From positions 1 to 61,535 of the forward strand of contig JADGCQ010000011.1 in NCBI GenBank assembly GCA_015228925.1: a stretch of 61,535 nt of DNA. The letters run 5' to 3'. The number at the start of each line of letters is the position of its first letter. The stretch's first letter is position 1. The stretch comes from Magnetococcales bacterium. GTDB lineage: Bacteria; Pseudomonadota; Magnetococcia; Magnetococcales; UBA8363. A program made the position numbers and the translations under genes. This document shows, piece by piece, positions 9,569-19,675 of this stretch. Below the pieces are notes generated by a model, which was not told the origin of the DNA, did not search any database, and saw only the letters and a list, made by a program, of their open reading frames with translations.

Positions 9569-10293
9569 GGGTGGGTTTGGGAATGGGATAAATAGGATGC
9601 ATAACCAAGGGCACGGAGTTGACATGCGGGGCAGTGGGTACACCCATAGCCCCAAGGATGAAGGGTATCGCGTTCACCCAGATAACAGGTATGGGTTTCT
9701 ATCCGCACCAGATCAAAAAAATCATGGCCACCCAAGGTTTTTGCCAACGTCCAGACTTGCTCTTTATTGAGCCACATGAGTGGGGTTTCTATGCGGATTT
9801 GAGTGGCCATCCCCACGTTCAGGCAAACTTGTAATGATTTAATCGCATCATCGCGACAATCGGGATAGCCCGAATAATCGGCTTCGCCCATCCCTCCCAC
9901 CAGGATAGAGATCCCGCGTCGATAGGCCAAAGCGGCGGCCATGGTGAGAAAGAGGATGTTTCTGCCGGGGACGAAGGTGTTGGGCAGACCCGTGCTGGAC
10001 AACAGGATGGTTGTATCACGGGTCAGGGCGGTATCACCGATCTGTCCCAAGGCGTGCAGGTCGATGAGATGGTCTTTTCCCAGACGCCCCTCCCATTGGG
10101 GAAAACGGGTGGCGAGTGCTTTGAGGAGTGTTTTGCGGCATTCAAGCTCGACGCGATGACGTTGACCATAATCAAAGCCAATGGTTTCCACCTCAGCATG
10201 GTGGATCAGTGCCCAAGCCAGGCATGTCGTGGAATCCTGGCCACCTGAAAATAACACCAGTGCTTTGGAACGGTTCTCACACTGTGTCACCAT
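9565..10293 (-). CDS. queC: 7-cyano-7-deazaguanine synthase QueC
   Basis: QueC converts 7-carboxy-7-deazaguanine to preQ0 using ATP and ammonia, in queuosine synthesis. I chose the ATG at 10293 ([21 protein letters not shown]) giving 242 residues, close to the family norm; an upstream in-frame extension of 24 residues is not conserved-looking. The PP-loop SGGQDST is at 16-22. The C-terminal zinc site is formed by Cys residues in HTCYLG and [11 protein letters not shown]. It overlaps the QueD-like gene by 4 bp. The queE and queF partners are not in the window. Confidence 0.95.
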   Translation of the reverse strand: MVTQCENRSKALVLFSGGQDSTTCLAWALIHHAEVETIGFDYGQRHRVELECRKTLLKALATRFPQWEGRLGKDHLIDLHALGQIGDTALTRDTTILLSSTGLPNTFVPGRNILFLTMAAALAYRRGISILVGGMGEADYSGYPDCRDDAIKSLQVCLNVGMATQIRIETPLMWLNKEQVWTLAKTLGGHDFFDLVRIETHTCYLGERDTLHPWGYGCTHCPACQLRALGYASYLSHSQTHP

Positions 10294-10398
10294 GGTTAGC
10301 ACGCTTAAAGTATCAGGGGAGAAAAAAACGGTTGATCCATGGCAGGAGTTTCTAAAATATTTCACCGAGAGTCAACATGGCATGATTTGCGGCAGGTT

Positions 10399-10436
10399 GC
10401 GGATCCCTCCTACAAAGGAGGGAAATCCGCTTTTTT
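10399..10436 (+). terminator. Strong hairpin with T-run on the plus strand, upstream of queC
   Basis: GCGGATcCCTCC pairs with GGAGGgaaATCCGC, followed by six T (10431-10436). It reads as an intrinsic terminator on the plus strand, yet both flanking genes are on the minus strand. On the minus strand the A-run precedes the stem and no T-run follows, so it may act bidirectionally at the end of the repressor gene. Confidence 0.5.
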
Positions 10437-10450
10437 AGGGGATGATGGGC

Positions 10451-11125
10451 CTATTCATACTCTTTATATTTGCAGACAGCAACGCCGCAGACCGTGATTT
10501 CTCCTTTCACGTCAATCAATGGATACCTTGGATTGAGAGGTTTGAGATATTTTTGGTCTCCATGGAGGATCAATTGTTTGAATGTCGGTCGATTGCTTCC
10601 CTCCCGTGCGACAAGGAACTGGTTGTGAGAACCTTTGCGCGTGGGATCAATGACGATGATCTCCTCTTCAGAAAATTCCGGTTCCATGGAATCATCGGGA
10701 ACCTTCATGGCAAAACACCGATCACTGGCCTTGGGGGCTACCGGGATCCAGGTGGAAACCTCTGGATCAAAATCTTCCAAGGGTTTGCCGCAAAACTTTG
10801 CCAGCTCATCCCAGGAGATGAGCGGGATGCGGGCGATGAGGGGATAGGATCGGTGGAGTTCTCCGTCAGCCCCTTCGTTGTACACGCCACTTGCAAATGA
10901 AGAGGCACCTGCGAGGGCCATTTCTCCCCGACCGGTATCCAACCAAATGGGATCGACCCCACAGGTCAGAGCAATGGAAATGGTCTTTCGCGACGACCGC
11001 GATCCGCCACCTTCCAATTTATGGATAGCCGTCTGGCTGATACCGACTTTGTCCGCAAGTTCTTTTTGGGTCAGGCCGGCATGTTTCCGGGCTTGTTTGA
11101 TGCGCTCGCTCAGGGTGCTGTTCAT
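10451..11125 (-). CDS. XRE-family repressor with S24 (LexA/CI-like) self-cleavage domain
   Basis: A 224-residue protein. Residues 6-60 form a Cro/CI-type helix-turn-helix (LTQKELADKVGISQTAIHKLE). A linker with an Ala-Gly pair at 72-73 (LAGAS) is a plausible self-cleavage site. The C-terminal peptidase S24 domain has the nucleophile S146 in DDSMEPEF and K183 in TFKQL. The 37-residue Ser-Lys spacing equals that of LexA (119/156). Such repressors control phage or SOS-type genes and are inactivated by RecA-stimulated cleavage. No phage genes flank it. The likely operator would be in the AT-rich gap upstream. Confidence 0.85.
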   Translation of the reverse strand: MNSTLSERIKQARKHAGLTQKELADKVGISQTAIHKLEGGGSRSSRKTISIALTCGVDPIWLDTGRGEMALAGASSFASGVYNEGADGELHRSYPLIARIPLISWDELAKFCGKPLEDFDPEVSTWIPVAPKASDRCFAMKVPDDSMEPEFSEEEIIVIDPTRKGSHNQFLVAREGSNRPTFKQLILHGDQKYLKPLNPRYPLIDVKGEITVCGVAVCKYKEYE

Positions 11126-11607
11126 GGCAAAATGACTCTTTATGGTTGGGTTATCTTACTCACGGCCAAGTTCAATCGTTTGTTATCGGATGAAAAGTAG
11201 ATTGGGTCTGATTTTAGTCTGACTTTCCGGTGGTAATGAAAGAACGTGGTTTTAGGTAATTTGTTGCCAAACGCTTCACAACAACACTGCCAGAAAGTTG
11301 AGAAGAATGGAAGTGGTTTTATTGTGTCCAAGCAGTAGAAACGTCTTTTTTCTTGGGAGGGCGATGATCGTTTTGGGATTAGAGTTGGCATTATATAATA
11401 ATATAAATAAAATATTCAAATATATAAATAATATAAAAATATTTAAGAAATTAAAACTTGGCGATAACAATATTAAAAATTGGCGTCAAAAATGTATGGA
11501 TTGTGTCATGGGGATTTTTTTCCTGAAAATCAATACCAAAGTTGTGGGCGCGTTTGTCGCGCACGGATCTTCTTGGCGTGAGGGGGGCATCCGATGTTTC
11601 AGAATGG
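11126..11607. other. AT-rich intergenic region upstream of the repressor
   Basis: About 480 bp with no supported gene. Bases 11385-11480 are extremely A/T-rich (long runs of ATA/AAT), unlike the coding DNA around it. A small GCGCG/CGCGC hairpin lies at 11548-11562, close to the 3' end of the HD-domain gene. The region probably carries the repressor promoter and perhaps its operators, but I found no clear repeated palindrome. Confidence 0.4.
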
Positions 11608-13587
11608 CTACTTCTTGCGGTTCCAATGATCTCCCGCGACGATATGGCCCAAATTGGGTAGGGCCAAAAGATCTGAAAAATCCATCACGATTTCGCCAAC
11701 CTTGTTCAGCAGTAGATCTTGGATGGGTTCCAGGTCATTTTTTTCGTTGGCCGTGATTAATTCTTTGAGATCATCACCTTCTCGCAGCAGAATAAACTTG
11801 GCTTTTGTGTTGCTGATGGGTTCGACAACATGAATGTCGTAGAAAATTTTTCGTATGGGATCGATTCCGTTCTTGGCTAGGTCGGTACTTTTGATCGTGA
11901 TCCCCTTGTCAGCAAGCCAAGCAACTGGGACACCGCTCCGTACCCGTTTGACCCGTTCCAGGCACCCCGCCTTTTGCAATTGTTCCTCGGTGACACCCAG
12001 TTTGGTCAGGTCTTCCGGGGTTAACCTGTTTTCACTTCCGGGCAGTTTAACCACCCACTCCTTGAGTGGTTGAATATTCAAACTCTCCAATTTTTTCTGG
12101 TTCAAGGCGATTTTACGTTTGGTCAATCTTTCAACGGTGATCCCCCCTTCCTTTTGAATGATCGCCAAATCCAAGCCTTGCAGTTTCAATCGAGGCAACA
12201 TCTGTGCCTGGTCCAACTCATCCCAGGTCAGCCATTCCCGCCAAGCATCCAATTCGATGACTTCCTGTTCGGTGGTGATCTGTTCCTTGGTCAGGGCAAT
12301 GCCGGCAGCTTTGATGGCTCCGGGAGAGCAATCAAAATCAAGATTTTTATCTTTTTTCATCTGCGCAACGACCTTCAGGAGCAGACCGCCCCGCCGACGG
12401 ATTCGTTCGATATCCATACCGACGTTGCGCAAGACCGGCATGAACCCCAATTGTTCCAATTCCCGGAAGGTCAACAGTTCGATGGGAGCGACTTTTTTGG
12501 GTTTGTTGGGAATAAAAATGCGGCGTTCCTTTTCCCGGGGCAGGGCGAAGCGTTTCCCTTTGGGCAACAAGGCGGGGTTTTGCCGCATGTAGATTCGATG
12601 CCAGGCGGTATAATGCCTGGGATGAAAATGGCCCATCATGGCGTCGGAGTTCATGATGATCAACACTTTAAAAGAATCCAACTGACGCTTGTAGGCGCGG
12701 CTCTCTTCCAGGGCGGAAACCATATCCACCAAAGAGGATGTTTGGATAATATCCAAATCATCCTCATCAAGGGCTGCCATGATGGCGGGCATATCCAGAT
12801 TGAGCGATTTTTTCAGATAATCGGCAAATAAAGTCAGCCCCCCGTAACCTTTCCCTTTGACGCTGGCATACCATTCATGGTGCAAAAGGGCGGTCAACAT
12901 GACGAGATCGGGTTTTTCTCCCGGGCGATGCAGCAATCGACCACCATGCAGGGAGTGCATCTGCATTTCCTTCCATTGCGTGGCGTCGAGTTTGCCGGGC
13001 CAATCGAGGGTTTCCAATTTTATTTTGGTTTTACCGATATCATGATTGAAAACCGCCATCGCTCCTCGAACCACTTTTTCATCGTTCCAGCCCAGTTCGC
13101 GGCCAATGGCCATCAGGTGAAAACTGGCGATGATACTGTGCCGGGCCGTCCCCCCATGATGTTCCGTAAGGGCCATTAATTTTTCTGTCGGATCGCAGGC
13201 AAACAAATGATCGATGTCGTCAAGATTATCCCGTATCAACGCTTCCAGGGTCCGCATTTGCTGCTGATTTTGCAGGTTTTGGGCAATGTCTTCGGTGCCC
13301 GACATCGCCTTGGCGACGATATTCTCGATGACGGTAAACATGCCCTCCATTTGTTCCACGGTGGAGACGACCGCTTTTTCCTGGATGGTTTCGGCATGAA
13401 CCGTGTGAATGCCCCGTCGTTCGAGGCGTTCGATGAGTTTGCCGGTGATGGAGGTATATTTGGCGGCAAAAATAGCGGCAGAACCGGGAACATGGATATC
13501 ACGGGAAAGGCGCATGTCGTTGAGCAGGGCAGGATCATGAAGCAGATACTCTCCCTTTTCCAACTCGGTCTTGGTTTTGTTCCTCAC
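11608..13587 (-). CDS. Divergent HD-GYP-like phosphohydrolase with a long unassigned C-terminal region
   Basis: A 659-residue soluble protein, starting at a GTG. Residues ~135-255 resemble the HD-GYP c-di-GMP phosphodiesterase module: HDIGK at 182-186, KLDATQWKEMQMH with H211, and HHEWY at 236-240. The signature GYP is GYG at 247-249. The HD metal ligands look intact, so hydrolase activity is possible, but c-di-GMP specificity is uncertain. From ~370 onward there is a helical region with repeated LT-x(5-8)-LG-like units (for example LTFRELEQLG, LTPEDLTKLG), which I cannot assign. It stands upstream of the repressor and next to a GGDEF-EAL gene on the same strand, in line with a second-messenger role. 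Confidence 0.65.
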   Translation of the reverse strand: MRNKTKTELEKGEYLLHDPALLNDMRLSRDIHVPGSAAIFAAKYTSITGKLIERLERRGIHTVHAETIQEKAVVSTVEQMEGMFTVIENIVAKAMSGTEDIAQNLQNQQQMRTLEALIRDNLDDIDHLFACDPTEKLMALTEHHGGTARHSIIASFHLMAIGRELGWNDEKVVRGAMAVFNHDIGKTKIKLETLDWPGKLDATQWKEMQMHSLHGGRLLHRPGEKPDLVMLTALLHHEWYASVKGKGYGGLTLFADYLKKSLNLDMPAIMAALDEDDLDIIQTSSLVDMVSALEESRAYKRQLDSFKVLIIMNSDAMMGHFHPRHYTAWHRIYMRQNPALLPKGKRFALPREKERRIFIPNKPKKVAPIELLTFRELEQLGFMPVLRNVGMDIERIRRRGGLLLKVVAQMKKDKNLDFDCSPGAIKAAGIALTKEQITTEQEVIELDAWREWLTWDELDQAQMLPRLKLQGLDLAIIQKEGGITVERLTKRKIALNQKKLESLNIQPLKEWVVKLPGSENRLTPEDLTKLGVTEEQLQKAGCLERVKRVRSGVPVAWLADKGITIKSTDLAKNGIDPIRKIFYDIHVVEPISNTKAKFILLREGDDLKELITANEKNDLEPIQDLLLNKVGEIVMDFSDLLALPNLGHIVAGDHWNRKK

Positions 13588-13687
13588 AAATTTTTACCCC
13601 ATTGCGTGCGGCATCACGGCCTTGGTGGGTTCCATCCCACCTGCTCCCCCAAAGATCCTGGAGCCTATCATAACCATGAAGATCAAC

Positions 13688-16600
13688 TCAAATGGTTGGT
13701 CTGGTGGCTACAAATTCTTCAAAGGCTTTTTCTGGGAGTGGACGACTGAAGTAATATCCTTGGAGTTCGTCACATGCGATTCTTTCTAGAAACTCGACTT
13801 GTTCCTTGGTTTCGACCCCTTCTGCGACGACGTGTAGTTTCAAACTTTTGGCCATGGAGACAATAGCCAGGACGATGGCGGCATCGTCGGAATTTTCCGA
13901 TAGTTCCCGGACAAAGGATTGATCAATTTTTAGGGCTTGAATCGGGAGACGTTTTAAATAGCTTAGTGAGGAATAGCCGGTACCGAAATCATCCATGGAA
14001 ATGCTGATGCCGAGATCCCGTAGTTTTTTCAGGAGGGCGATGGCTTGTTTTTCATCCTGCATCATCATACTTTCGGTCACTTCAAGTTCCAGCCATTGAG
14101 GGTCGAGTTTGCTTTCGGCCAATGTATCTTGCACCAACTCGAAAAGATCCTGTTGTTGAAACTGTCGTGCCGAGAGGTTCACTGCGACTCGTAGTGGGGG
14201 GCAACCCGAATCGATACGGTGTTTATTGAAGCGGCAGGCCGATTGTAAAATTTTTTCACCCATGGGGATGATCAATCCAGTCTCTTCGGCCAATGGGATA
14301 AAATCTCCGGGGGGGACCATGGTTCCATCATCGCGACGCCAGCGCACCAACGATTCCATGCCGACAATTCTTTGGGTGGCAATGGAGATTTTCGGTTGAT
14401 AATGCAGGATAAATTCATCCTTTTCCAGTGCTTGGCGCAGATGACTTTCCAGAGAGGCCCGTTTGACGGAGTGGGCATTCATTTTCTCTTCAAAAAACTT
14501 GAAGTTGCCGCGACCGCTCTCTTTGGCGTGATACATAGCCACATCGGCATATTTGGTGATGGCATCGAAATTGTCGCTGTCGGTTGGGTAGATGCTGATG
14601 CCGACGCTGGCACCGATGTGGGCTTTGTGGGCGTGCAGAGTCACCGGGGTTGCGAGGGCATCGATGATTTTACGAGCAATGGGTTCTGCCTCTTGTGGTG
14701 TATTCAGGTTGGTGAGAATCACGGTAAATTCATCGCCTCCCAGGCGGGCGACCGTATCGGTGGAACGGATGCATTGTGTGATGCGACGGGCTACTTCAAT
14801 CAAGAGCATATCTCCCGCAGCGTGTCCCAACGTGTCATTGACGCTCTTGAAACGATCCAGATCGATGAAAAACACCGCCACCAACGTTTTGAAACGTTTT
14901 GCGGATTCAAACTCGTGCAGCAGCCGGTCACGAAACAGCATACGATTGGGCAGGGCGGTCAGGGGGTCAAAAAAGGCCAATTGTTCCAACCGTTCTTCGG
15001 TGGCTTTCATGTGGCTGATGTCGGTGAAAATCCCCACAAAATTGGTTACCGTCCCTTCGTGCAACGGGACGGCATTGATGGTTAACCATTTGGGATAGGA
15101 TTCGCCGTTTTTGCGGCGATCCCAGATTTCCCCGGACCATTTACCCCGTTGCAGGATTTCCGACCACATCTGGGTGTAGAAGTCGGGGGGGTGTTTACCC
15201 GATTTTCCGATGCGTGGATTTTTACCGATCACTTCTTCCCGTGTGAAGCCGGTGATGGTGGTGTAGGCCTGATTAACGTCGATGATGGTCCCTGTTCGAT
15301 CGGTAATGACGATGGCTTCGCTGGCATTTTCAAATACTTTTGCTGCCAGTTTCAACCCTTCTTCGGCGCGGTTACGCTCATCGATCTCTTGTTTGAGCCG
15401 AAGGTTGGATGTTTCCAACTCAGCGGTTCGTTCATGGATACGTTGTTCCAACTCGCCATAGGCGGCTTGGAGGGCGTCTTTGGTTTGTTTGCGTTCGGTG
15501 ATGTCGTGCAAAATGCCGGTAAAGAAACGTCCTTTATCGGTCGTGAATGCCCCTACCGATAATTCGGCAGGGAATGTGCGCCCATCTTTGCAGACGCAGA
15601 CGACCTCACGGATGGTTCCGATGATTTTTTTGATCCCTGTCGTGATGTATGCCTGGATATAACCATCATGTTCTTCCCGGAATGGGGATGGCATGAGCAT
15701 GGAAACATTCTGACCGACCAATTCGGTGGCATGGTAGCCAAACATTTTTTCCAATGAGGCATTGATGGAGCGGATAATGCCACGGTCATCGATGGTCAGG
15801 ATGGCGTCCACGGTGGAGTTCAGGAGGGATTGATTTTGGTTGAGGCTGGTATGTAACTGATCGAAGGTGGATCGGTTATTGAGGTAGAAGGTGATCACGA
15901 AAAAGGCGACGAGTGCGGTGGCAAAGCCGGTGCCAATCCAAAATATGAGGCGTAGTTGCAAGGCTGATTGATACCGTTGTTCCAAGGAAGTCAGAAGCTC
16001 CGATTGGAGGGCATAGGAGCAGGTATTGAGGGTGGTGATGACGGTGGTTGCCGTGTCAAAGAAAGTCACGGGGGCAACGGTCGTGATTTCATCCATGAGA
16101 ATGGTTTGTCCGAGGTGGAGAAAATCCTGGACGGTGGCCATGAGTGGGTCGTTGATGCAGGAAAGGGCGGGGAGCGGATTGACCGAAGAATTCTGGATAA
16201 CCCAATGCTGGTGGTCCACCGATTCCTTGCAACGACGCACGCTGCCCAACTGTTCCCAAAAAAGATAGCGATCGGATTGGGTTGGATTTCCTTTGGCGAG
16301 GAAGCCCCCTCCGAGTCCACGGGTCTTGCCGATAGCTTCTTCCAGATCGATCAAACCATCGATGACCAGTTCTGCCAGAAAATGCGTGATTAACGCGCTG
16401 TCGTGGATGAGACCTGATCGGACCGATACCATTTTGATGATCTTCTGGGTTTCCCGAATGGGGATAGTATCCTGGTCAAAGCGTTGACGTGGGGATGATG
16501 CGGCCATGACTGGATCTGGGATCGATTTTTCCCGAAAAGCCATGGCTTTGGTAAGTTCGTCTTTGATATTGAAAGGGTCTTTTGGAAAATTGTCGTCAAA

Positions 16601-16888
16601 TCGGGTCAACTCCAGGTCAACTTGTTCTTGGATATTGATCTGTCTTGCGTGGATGGATGGGTCACTCCCTTGGGTGACCATTTGGTTCAGACCACGCAAT
16701 TCTTGTAGATTGCTGACGATATCCAGCAACTGTTGGATTTGGTGCAAACCGGAAATTTCATGGGAGGTCAGCGTAATTTCGGCATTGATCTTATTGGAAA
16801 CAATGATACCGACGGGGGCCACCAACAGCAGCGGAATGATGACCGCCGCGAGGTAATAATGAAAGCGGAGTGGTGCGAATTGTTTCAT
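13688..16888 (-). CDS. Membrane PAS-GGDEF-EAL protein (c-di-GMP turnover)
   Basis: I chose MKQFAPLRFHYYL at 16888 (GAGAA-like ribosome site) giving 1066 residues; a start 8 codons earlier is possible. The order is: membrane helix at ~13-30; a periplasmic all-helical sensor of ~280 residues with RG-containing motifs (LQELRG, GKTRGLGGG) reminiscent of nitrate/nitrite-sensing domains; a second helix near 315-335; two PAS domains joined by a coiled coil; then GGDEF and EAL domains. The GGDEF motif itself is intact (717-721). The EAL signature reads ESL (845-847), an accepted active variant, and DDFGTGYSSLSYL and KIDQSFV are present. The protein may therefore both make and degrade c-di-GMP. Confidence 0.88.
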   Translation of the reverse strand: MKQFAPLRFHYYLAAVIIPLLLVAPVGIIVSNKINAEITLTSHEISGLHQIQQLLDIVSNLQELRGLNQMVTQGSDPSIHARQINIQEQVDLELTRFDDNFPKDPFNIKDELTKAMAFREKSIPDPVMAASSPRQRFDQDTIPIRETQKIIKMVSVRSGLIHDSALITHFLAELVIDGLIDLEEAIGKTRGLGGGFLAKGNPTQSDRYLFWEQLGSVRRCKESVDHQHWVIQNSSVNPLPALSCINDPLMATVQDFLHLGQTILMDEITTVAPVTFFDTATTVITTLNTCSYALQSELLTSLEQRYQSALQLRLIFWIGTGFATALVAFFVITFYLNNRSTFDQLHTSLNQNQSLLNSTVDAILTIDDRGIIRSINASLEKMFGYHATELVGQNVSMLMPSPFREEHDGYIQAYITTGIKKIIGTIREVVCVCKDGRTFPAELSVGAFTTDKGRFFTGILHDITERKQTKDALQAAYGELEQRIHERTAELETSNLRLKQEIDERNRAEEGLKLAAKVFENASEAIVITDRTGTIIDVNQAYTTITGFTREEVIGKNPRIGKSGKHPPDFYTQMWSEILQRGKWSGEIWDRRKNGESYPKWLTINAVPLHEGTVTNFVGIFTDISHMKATEERLEQLAFFDPLTALPNRMLFRDRLLHEFESAKRFKTLVAVFFIDLDRFKSVNDTLGHAAGDMLLIEVARRITQCIRSTDTVARLGGDEFTVILTNLNTPQEAEPIARKIIDALATPVTLHAHKAHIGASVGISIYPTDSDNFDAITKYADVAMYHAKESGRGNFKFFEEKMNAHSVKRASLESHLRQALEKDEFILHYQPKISIATQRIVGMESLVRWRRDDGTMVPPGDFIPLAEETGLIIPMGEKILQSACRFNKHRIDSGCPPLRVAVNLSARQFQQQDLFELVQDTLAESKLDPQWLELEVTESMMMQDEKQAIALLKKLRDLGISISMDDFGTGYSSLSYLKRLPIQALKIDQSFVRELSENSDDAAIVLAIVSMAKSLKLHVVAEGVETKEQVEFLERIACDELQGYYFSRPLPEKAFEEFVATRPTI

Positions 16889-17008
16889 GGTTCTCGCAAT
16901 GGCGGGAGGCATCCAGGGTTAACCAGGTCGTTTGCAACTGTTTTCAGGCTTGATGGAGTGGTTCAACCGACCAGATCGATTCTCAAGGAAATTTTCTTGA
17001 ACGTCCAG

Positions 17009-19642
17009 TCATGTTGTGTGAATCAGGTCTGAAGATTCTGTAAAATCACTGACAGGCAATTCTACCAGGACGGTGGTGCCGCAGTCTGGCTGGGATGTGA
17101 ACGATAAGCGTCCTTTGTGATTTTTGATGATGGTGTCGGTAATGGATAAGCCAAGTCCCATACCGCCGCTTTTCCCCTTGGTGGTAAAGAAGGGGGCGGT
17201 GATCCGTTCCAGATAAGGTTTGGGTATCCCTTGCCCCTCGTCGGTGACGGTGATTTGCACCATACCGGGATCGGGCTGGTGCAGTACATCCACCGAGACT
17301 TTGCAATCGGTGTTGGGTAACGCTTGCAACGCATTTTGAATCAGGTTGATAAAGACCTGCTCCAGTTGCAACGCATTGCCGCGCACGATAATGGGTGCCA
17401 GATCACAGTTTAAAGAAAAATGATGGGTATGTTTGGGAATTTGCGCGTGCAAAATGGATACGGCGGAACGGAGAATCTCAAGAATATCCAATTCTTCCGT
17501 TGTCTTTCCTTCATCCTGGCGTCCCATGTGTTTCAGGACATCGACGGTTTTTTTGATCCGATCCACGTTGCGTCCGATCCCGTCGATCAAGCGCGGCATG
17601 GTGGTCATGACCTCATCCAAGGGCATGCCACCCAATTCCAGATCATCCCGGTGTTGCCCAACATCGTGGAGTACCGGAACCATGTCGCGCCAAAAATTAC
17701 CGAGGGATGAGGCGGAAAATCCGATGGCATTGTTGGGATTGTTGATTTCATGGGCGACGCTGGCGGCCAAAATTCCCAAGGACGCCAACCGAGCATTGCG
17801 GATGGCTTGAACTTGCAGAGTCCGTTTTTCGGTAATGTCGGTCAATACCATCATGACCGAATGGGGTTGGTTTTCTCGAAAAATGGGGGCCATGCGAATT
17901 TCCCACCAAGTATCGTTTTCACAAACCACCTGGAGGGAGGAGGCGGTATTGGTGGTGATGACCCGCTCCAGGCAGCGTTGACACTGTAGAAAAATATCGG
18001 CAGGGAGAACGTTGCGTAAATTGTGTCCCAGGACCATGTTGGGAAACATTTCCGGTTGCTGGCGGTTGAGAAATTGCACCTCCTGATTACGGTCAACTGT
18101 CAGGATTAAATCGGGTGAATTATCAAACAACGCACGCAACCGCTCCTCGACGTTGCGGCGTTCGATGATTTCCATCATGAGCGCATTGTTCGCCTTTTCC
18201 AGGGCAAACGTCCGGTCGGCCACCCGCTGTTCCAACTCTTCATTCAGTCCCCGCAGACGGGATTCAATCCGTTTGTATTCGGTGATATCCTGAATGAAAC
18301 CTTCCATTTTCATAGGGGTTCCATGGGCGTCGCGGAGTATCTCACCCAACAGATGGACATACCGAACCACACCGTCGGGTCGGACGACACGGTATTCCAT
18401 GGTATAATGGGCCTGGGGGTTAGCCAATGCCCGGCTCATGGCGTTGCGTTCCAGTTGCCGGTCTTCGGGATGGACCGCCAGCAGGAAAGCTTCATAGGTG
18501 GCGCGAAATTCTTGTGGTTTCAGGCTGAAGATGCGGTAGGTCTCATCGGACCAGGTAATGATATTGGCGGGGATGTCCCAATCCCAACTCCCCAGGTGGG
18601 CCAGTTCTTGTGCCCGTGCTAGGCCACGCTGGCTTTTTTTCAACGCCTCTTCCGCATTTTTACGGTCGGTGATGTCATAGAGAAAGGTGATGAAATAATC
18701 GACCTTGCCATCGGCACCCCAGACACAACGCAATGAGGTGATGGCATGAAAGATTTGTCCATCCTTGCGGATAAAACGTTTTTCGCGGGTATATCCGGCG
18801 ATCTCCCCGTGCAAGGCGCGGCGAAACTCCAATAACTCTTCATCCAAATCTTCCGGGTAGGTCAACTCGACCCAGTTGGTTCGGCGTAATTCTTCGGGGC
18901 TGTAGCCGAGAATTTCGCATAAACGCTGGTTGAAGCGTAACCAACCGGTTTCCAGTGAGGTATCGGCGATCCCGACCAACCCCACATCATAATATTTTTG
19001 GAAGCGTTCACGAATACCCATGACTTCACGCATCAAGGTGATCCGTTCGCTCCAGAACAGGGTGATCAGAAAACCACAGGAAAACAGGACGACCACGATG
19101 ATCACGGCGGCTGCGGGCCATAGGGTGGCGCGGAATGCCGCCAGATCACGTTGGATGACGAGAATAAATCCTTGTTTCGGGTCTTCATAGGCGGCGATGA
19201 GGGATGGTTCACCCAGATTGTTGGGTCCAATCCATTGGAGGGCAGTTTTTTTTTCCGTCAATGGGGTGAGGGATTGGGTAAAGGGGGCATTGGCTTGGAG
19301 TAACGTATGGGCCGGTTCCATCCACAACCCATCGGAATGGCGAAGGATCAGATCAAACCGTTCCCCTCCTGTTTGCTCTGGAGGGCGTATCAGGGCAAAG
19401 GCTTGTTCCAAGGGGATGGTGCGGGTGGCTTGAGAGATGTGCTGGGCATAGGATCGGGCCTGGAATCCCAGGCGGATCTTTTCATGATCTTCTTGAATCT
19501 GGAACAGCACCGTGATCCCAGCGGCGTCGATCAGGATGATGATGATCAACGTCATCAACAACAGAAGCGGCAGACGTTTGTCGGCATGTTCCAGTCCATT
19601 CGAGGCCGAGGGTGAAATCGTCGAATAGTTTCTGGTTGTCAT
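17009..19642 (-). CDS. Membrane-bound PAS sensor histidine kinase
   Basis: An 877-residue protein. One membrane helix lies at ~24-48, a periplasmic sensor of ~120 residues follows, and a second helix is near 172-195. Several PAS/PAC segments come next (for example YYDVGLVGIADTSLETGW; DNSPDLILTV). The dimerisation/phosphoacceptor segment is SVAHEINNPNNAIGF with H631. The ATP-binding domain has an N box (FINLIQNALQALP), a G1 box (VTDEGQGIP) and a G2 box (KSGGMGLGLSI). No receiver gene is adjacent, so its partner is unknown. It is 97 bp upstream of the GGDEF-EAL gene on the same strand and may be co-transcribed. Confidence 0.9.
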   Translation of the reverse strand: MTTRNYSTISPSASNGLEHADKRLPLLLLMTLIIIILIDAAGITVLFQIQEDHEKIRLGFQARSYAQHISQATRTIPLEQAFALIRPPEQTGGERFDLILRHSDGLWMEPAHTLLQANAPFTQSLTPLTEKKTALQWIGPNNLGEPSLIAAYEDPKQGFILVIQRDLAAFRATLWPAAAVIIVVVLFSCGFLITLFWSERITLMREVMGIRERFQKYYDVGLVGIADTSLETGWLRFNQRLCEILGYSPEELRRTNWVELTYPEDLDEELLEFRRALHGEIAGYTREKRFIRKDGQIFHAITSLRCVWGADGKVDYFITFLYDITDRKNAEEALKKSQRGLARAQELAHLGSWDWDIPANIITWSDETYRIFSLKPQEFRATYEAFLLAVHPEDRQLERNAMSRALANPQAHYTMEYRVVRPDGVVRYVHLLGEILRDAHGTPMKMEGFIQDITEYKRIESRLRGLNEELEQRVADRTFALEKANNALMMEIIERRNVEERLRALFDNSPDLILTVDRNQEVQFLNRQQPEMFPNMVLGHNLRNVLPADIFLQCQRCLERVITTNTASSLQVVCENDTWWEIRMAPIFRENQPHSVMMVLTDITEKRTLQVQAIRNARLASLGILAASVAHEINNPNNAIGFSASSLGNFWRDMVPVLHDVGQHRDDLELGGMPLDEVMTTMPRLIDGIGRNVDRIKKTVDVLKHMGRQDEGKTTEELDILEILRSAVSILHAQIPKHTHHFSLNCDLAPIIVRGNALQLEQVFINLIQNALQALPNTDCKVSVDVLHQPDPGMVQITVTDEGQGIPKPYLERITAPFFTTKGKSGGMGLGLSITDTIIKNHKGRLSFTSQPDCGTTVLVELPVSDFTESSDLIHTT

Positions 19643-19675
19643 CTGCTTAAGCTGTGTGCTGATTCATCGAGGAGG

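Noticed and set aside
10380-10450. A preQ1 riboswitch before queC
   Set aside because: The hairpin upstream of queC has no C-rich loop plus A-rich tail pairing expected for preQ1-I or the preQ1-II layout, and its T-run is on the other strand.
11298-11756. A plus-strand frame in the AT-rich gap
   Set aside because: Composition is driven by A/T-rich runs (N, K, I), and its end lies within the HD-domain gene on the other strand; no ribosome site or family feature.
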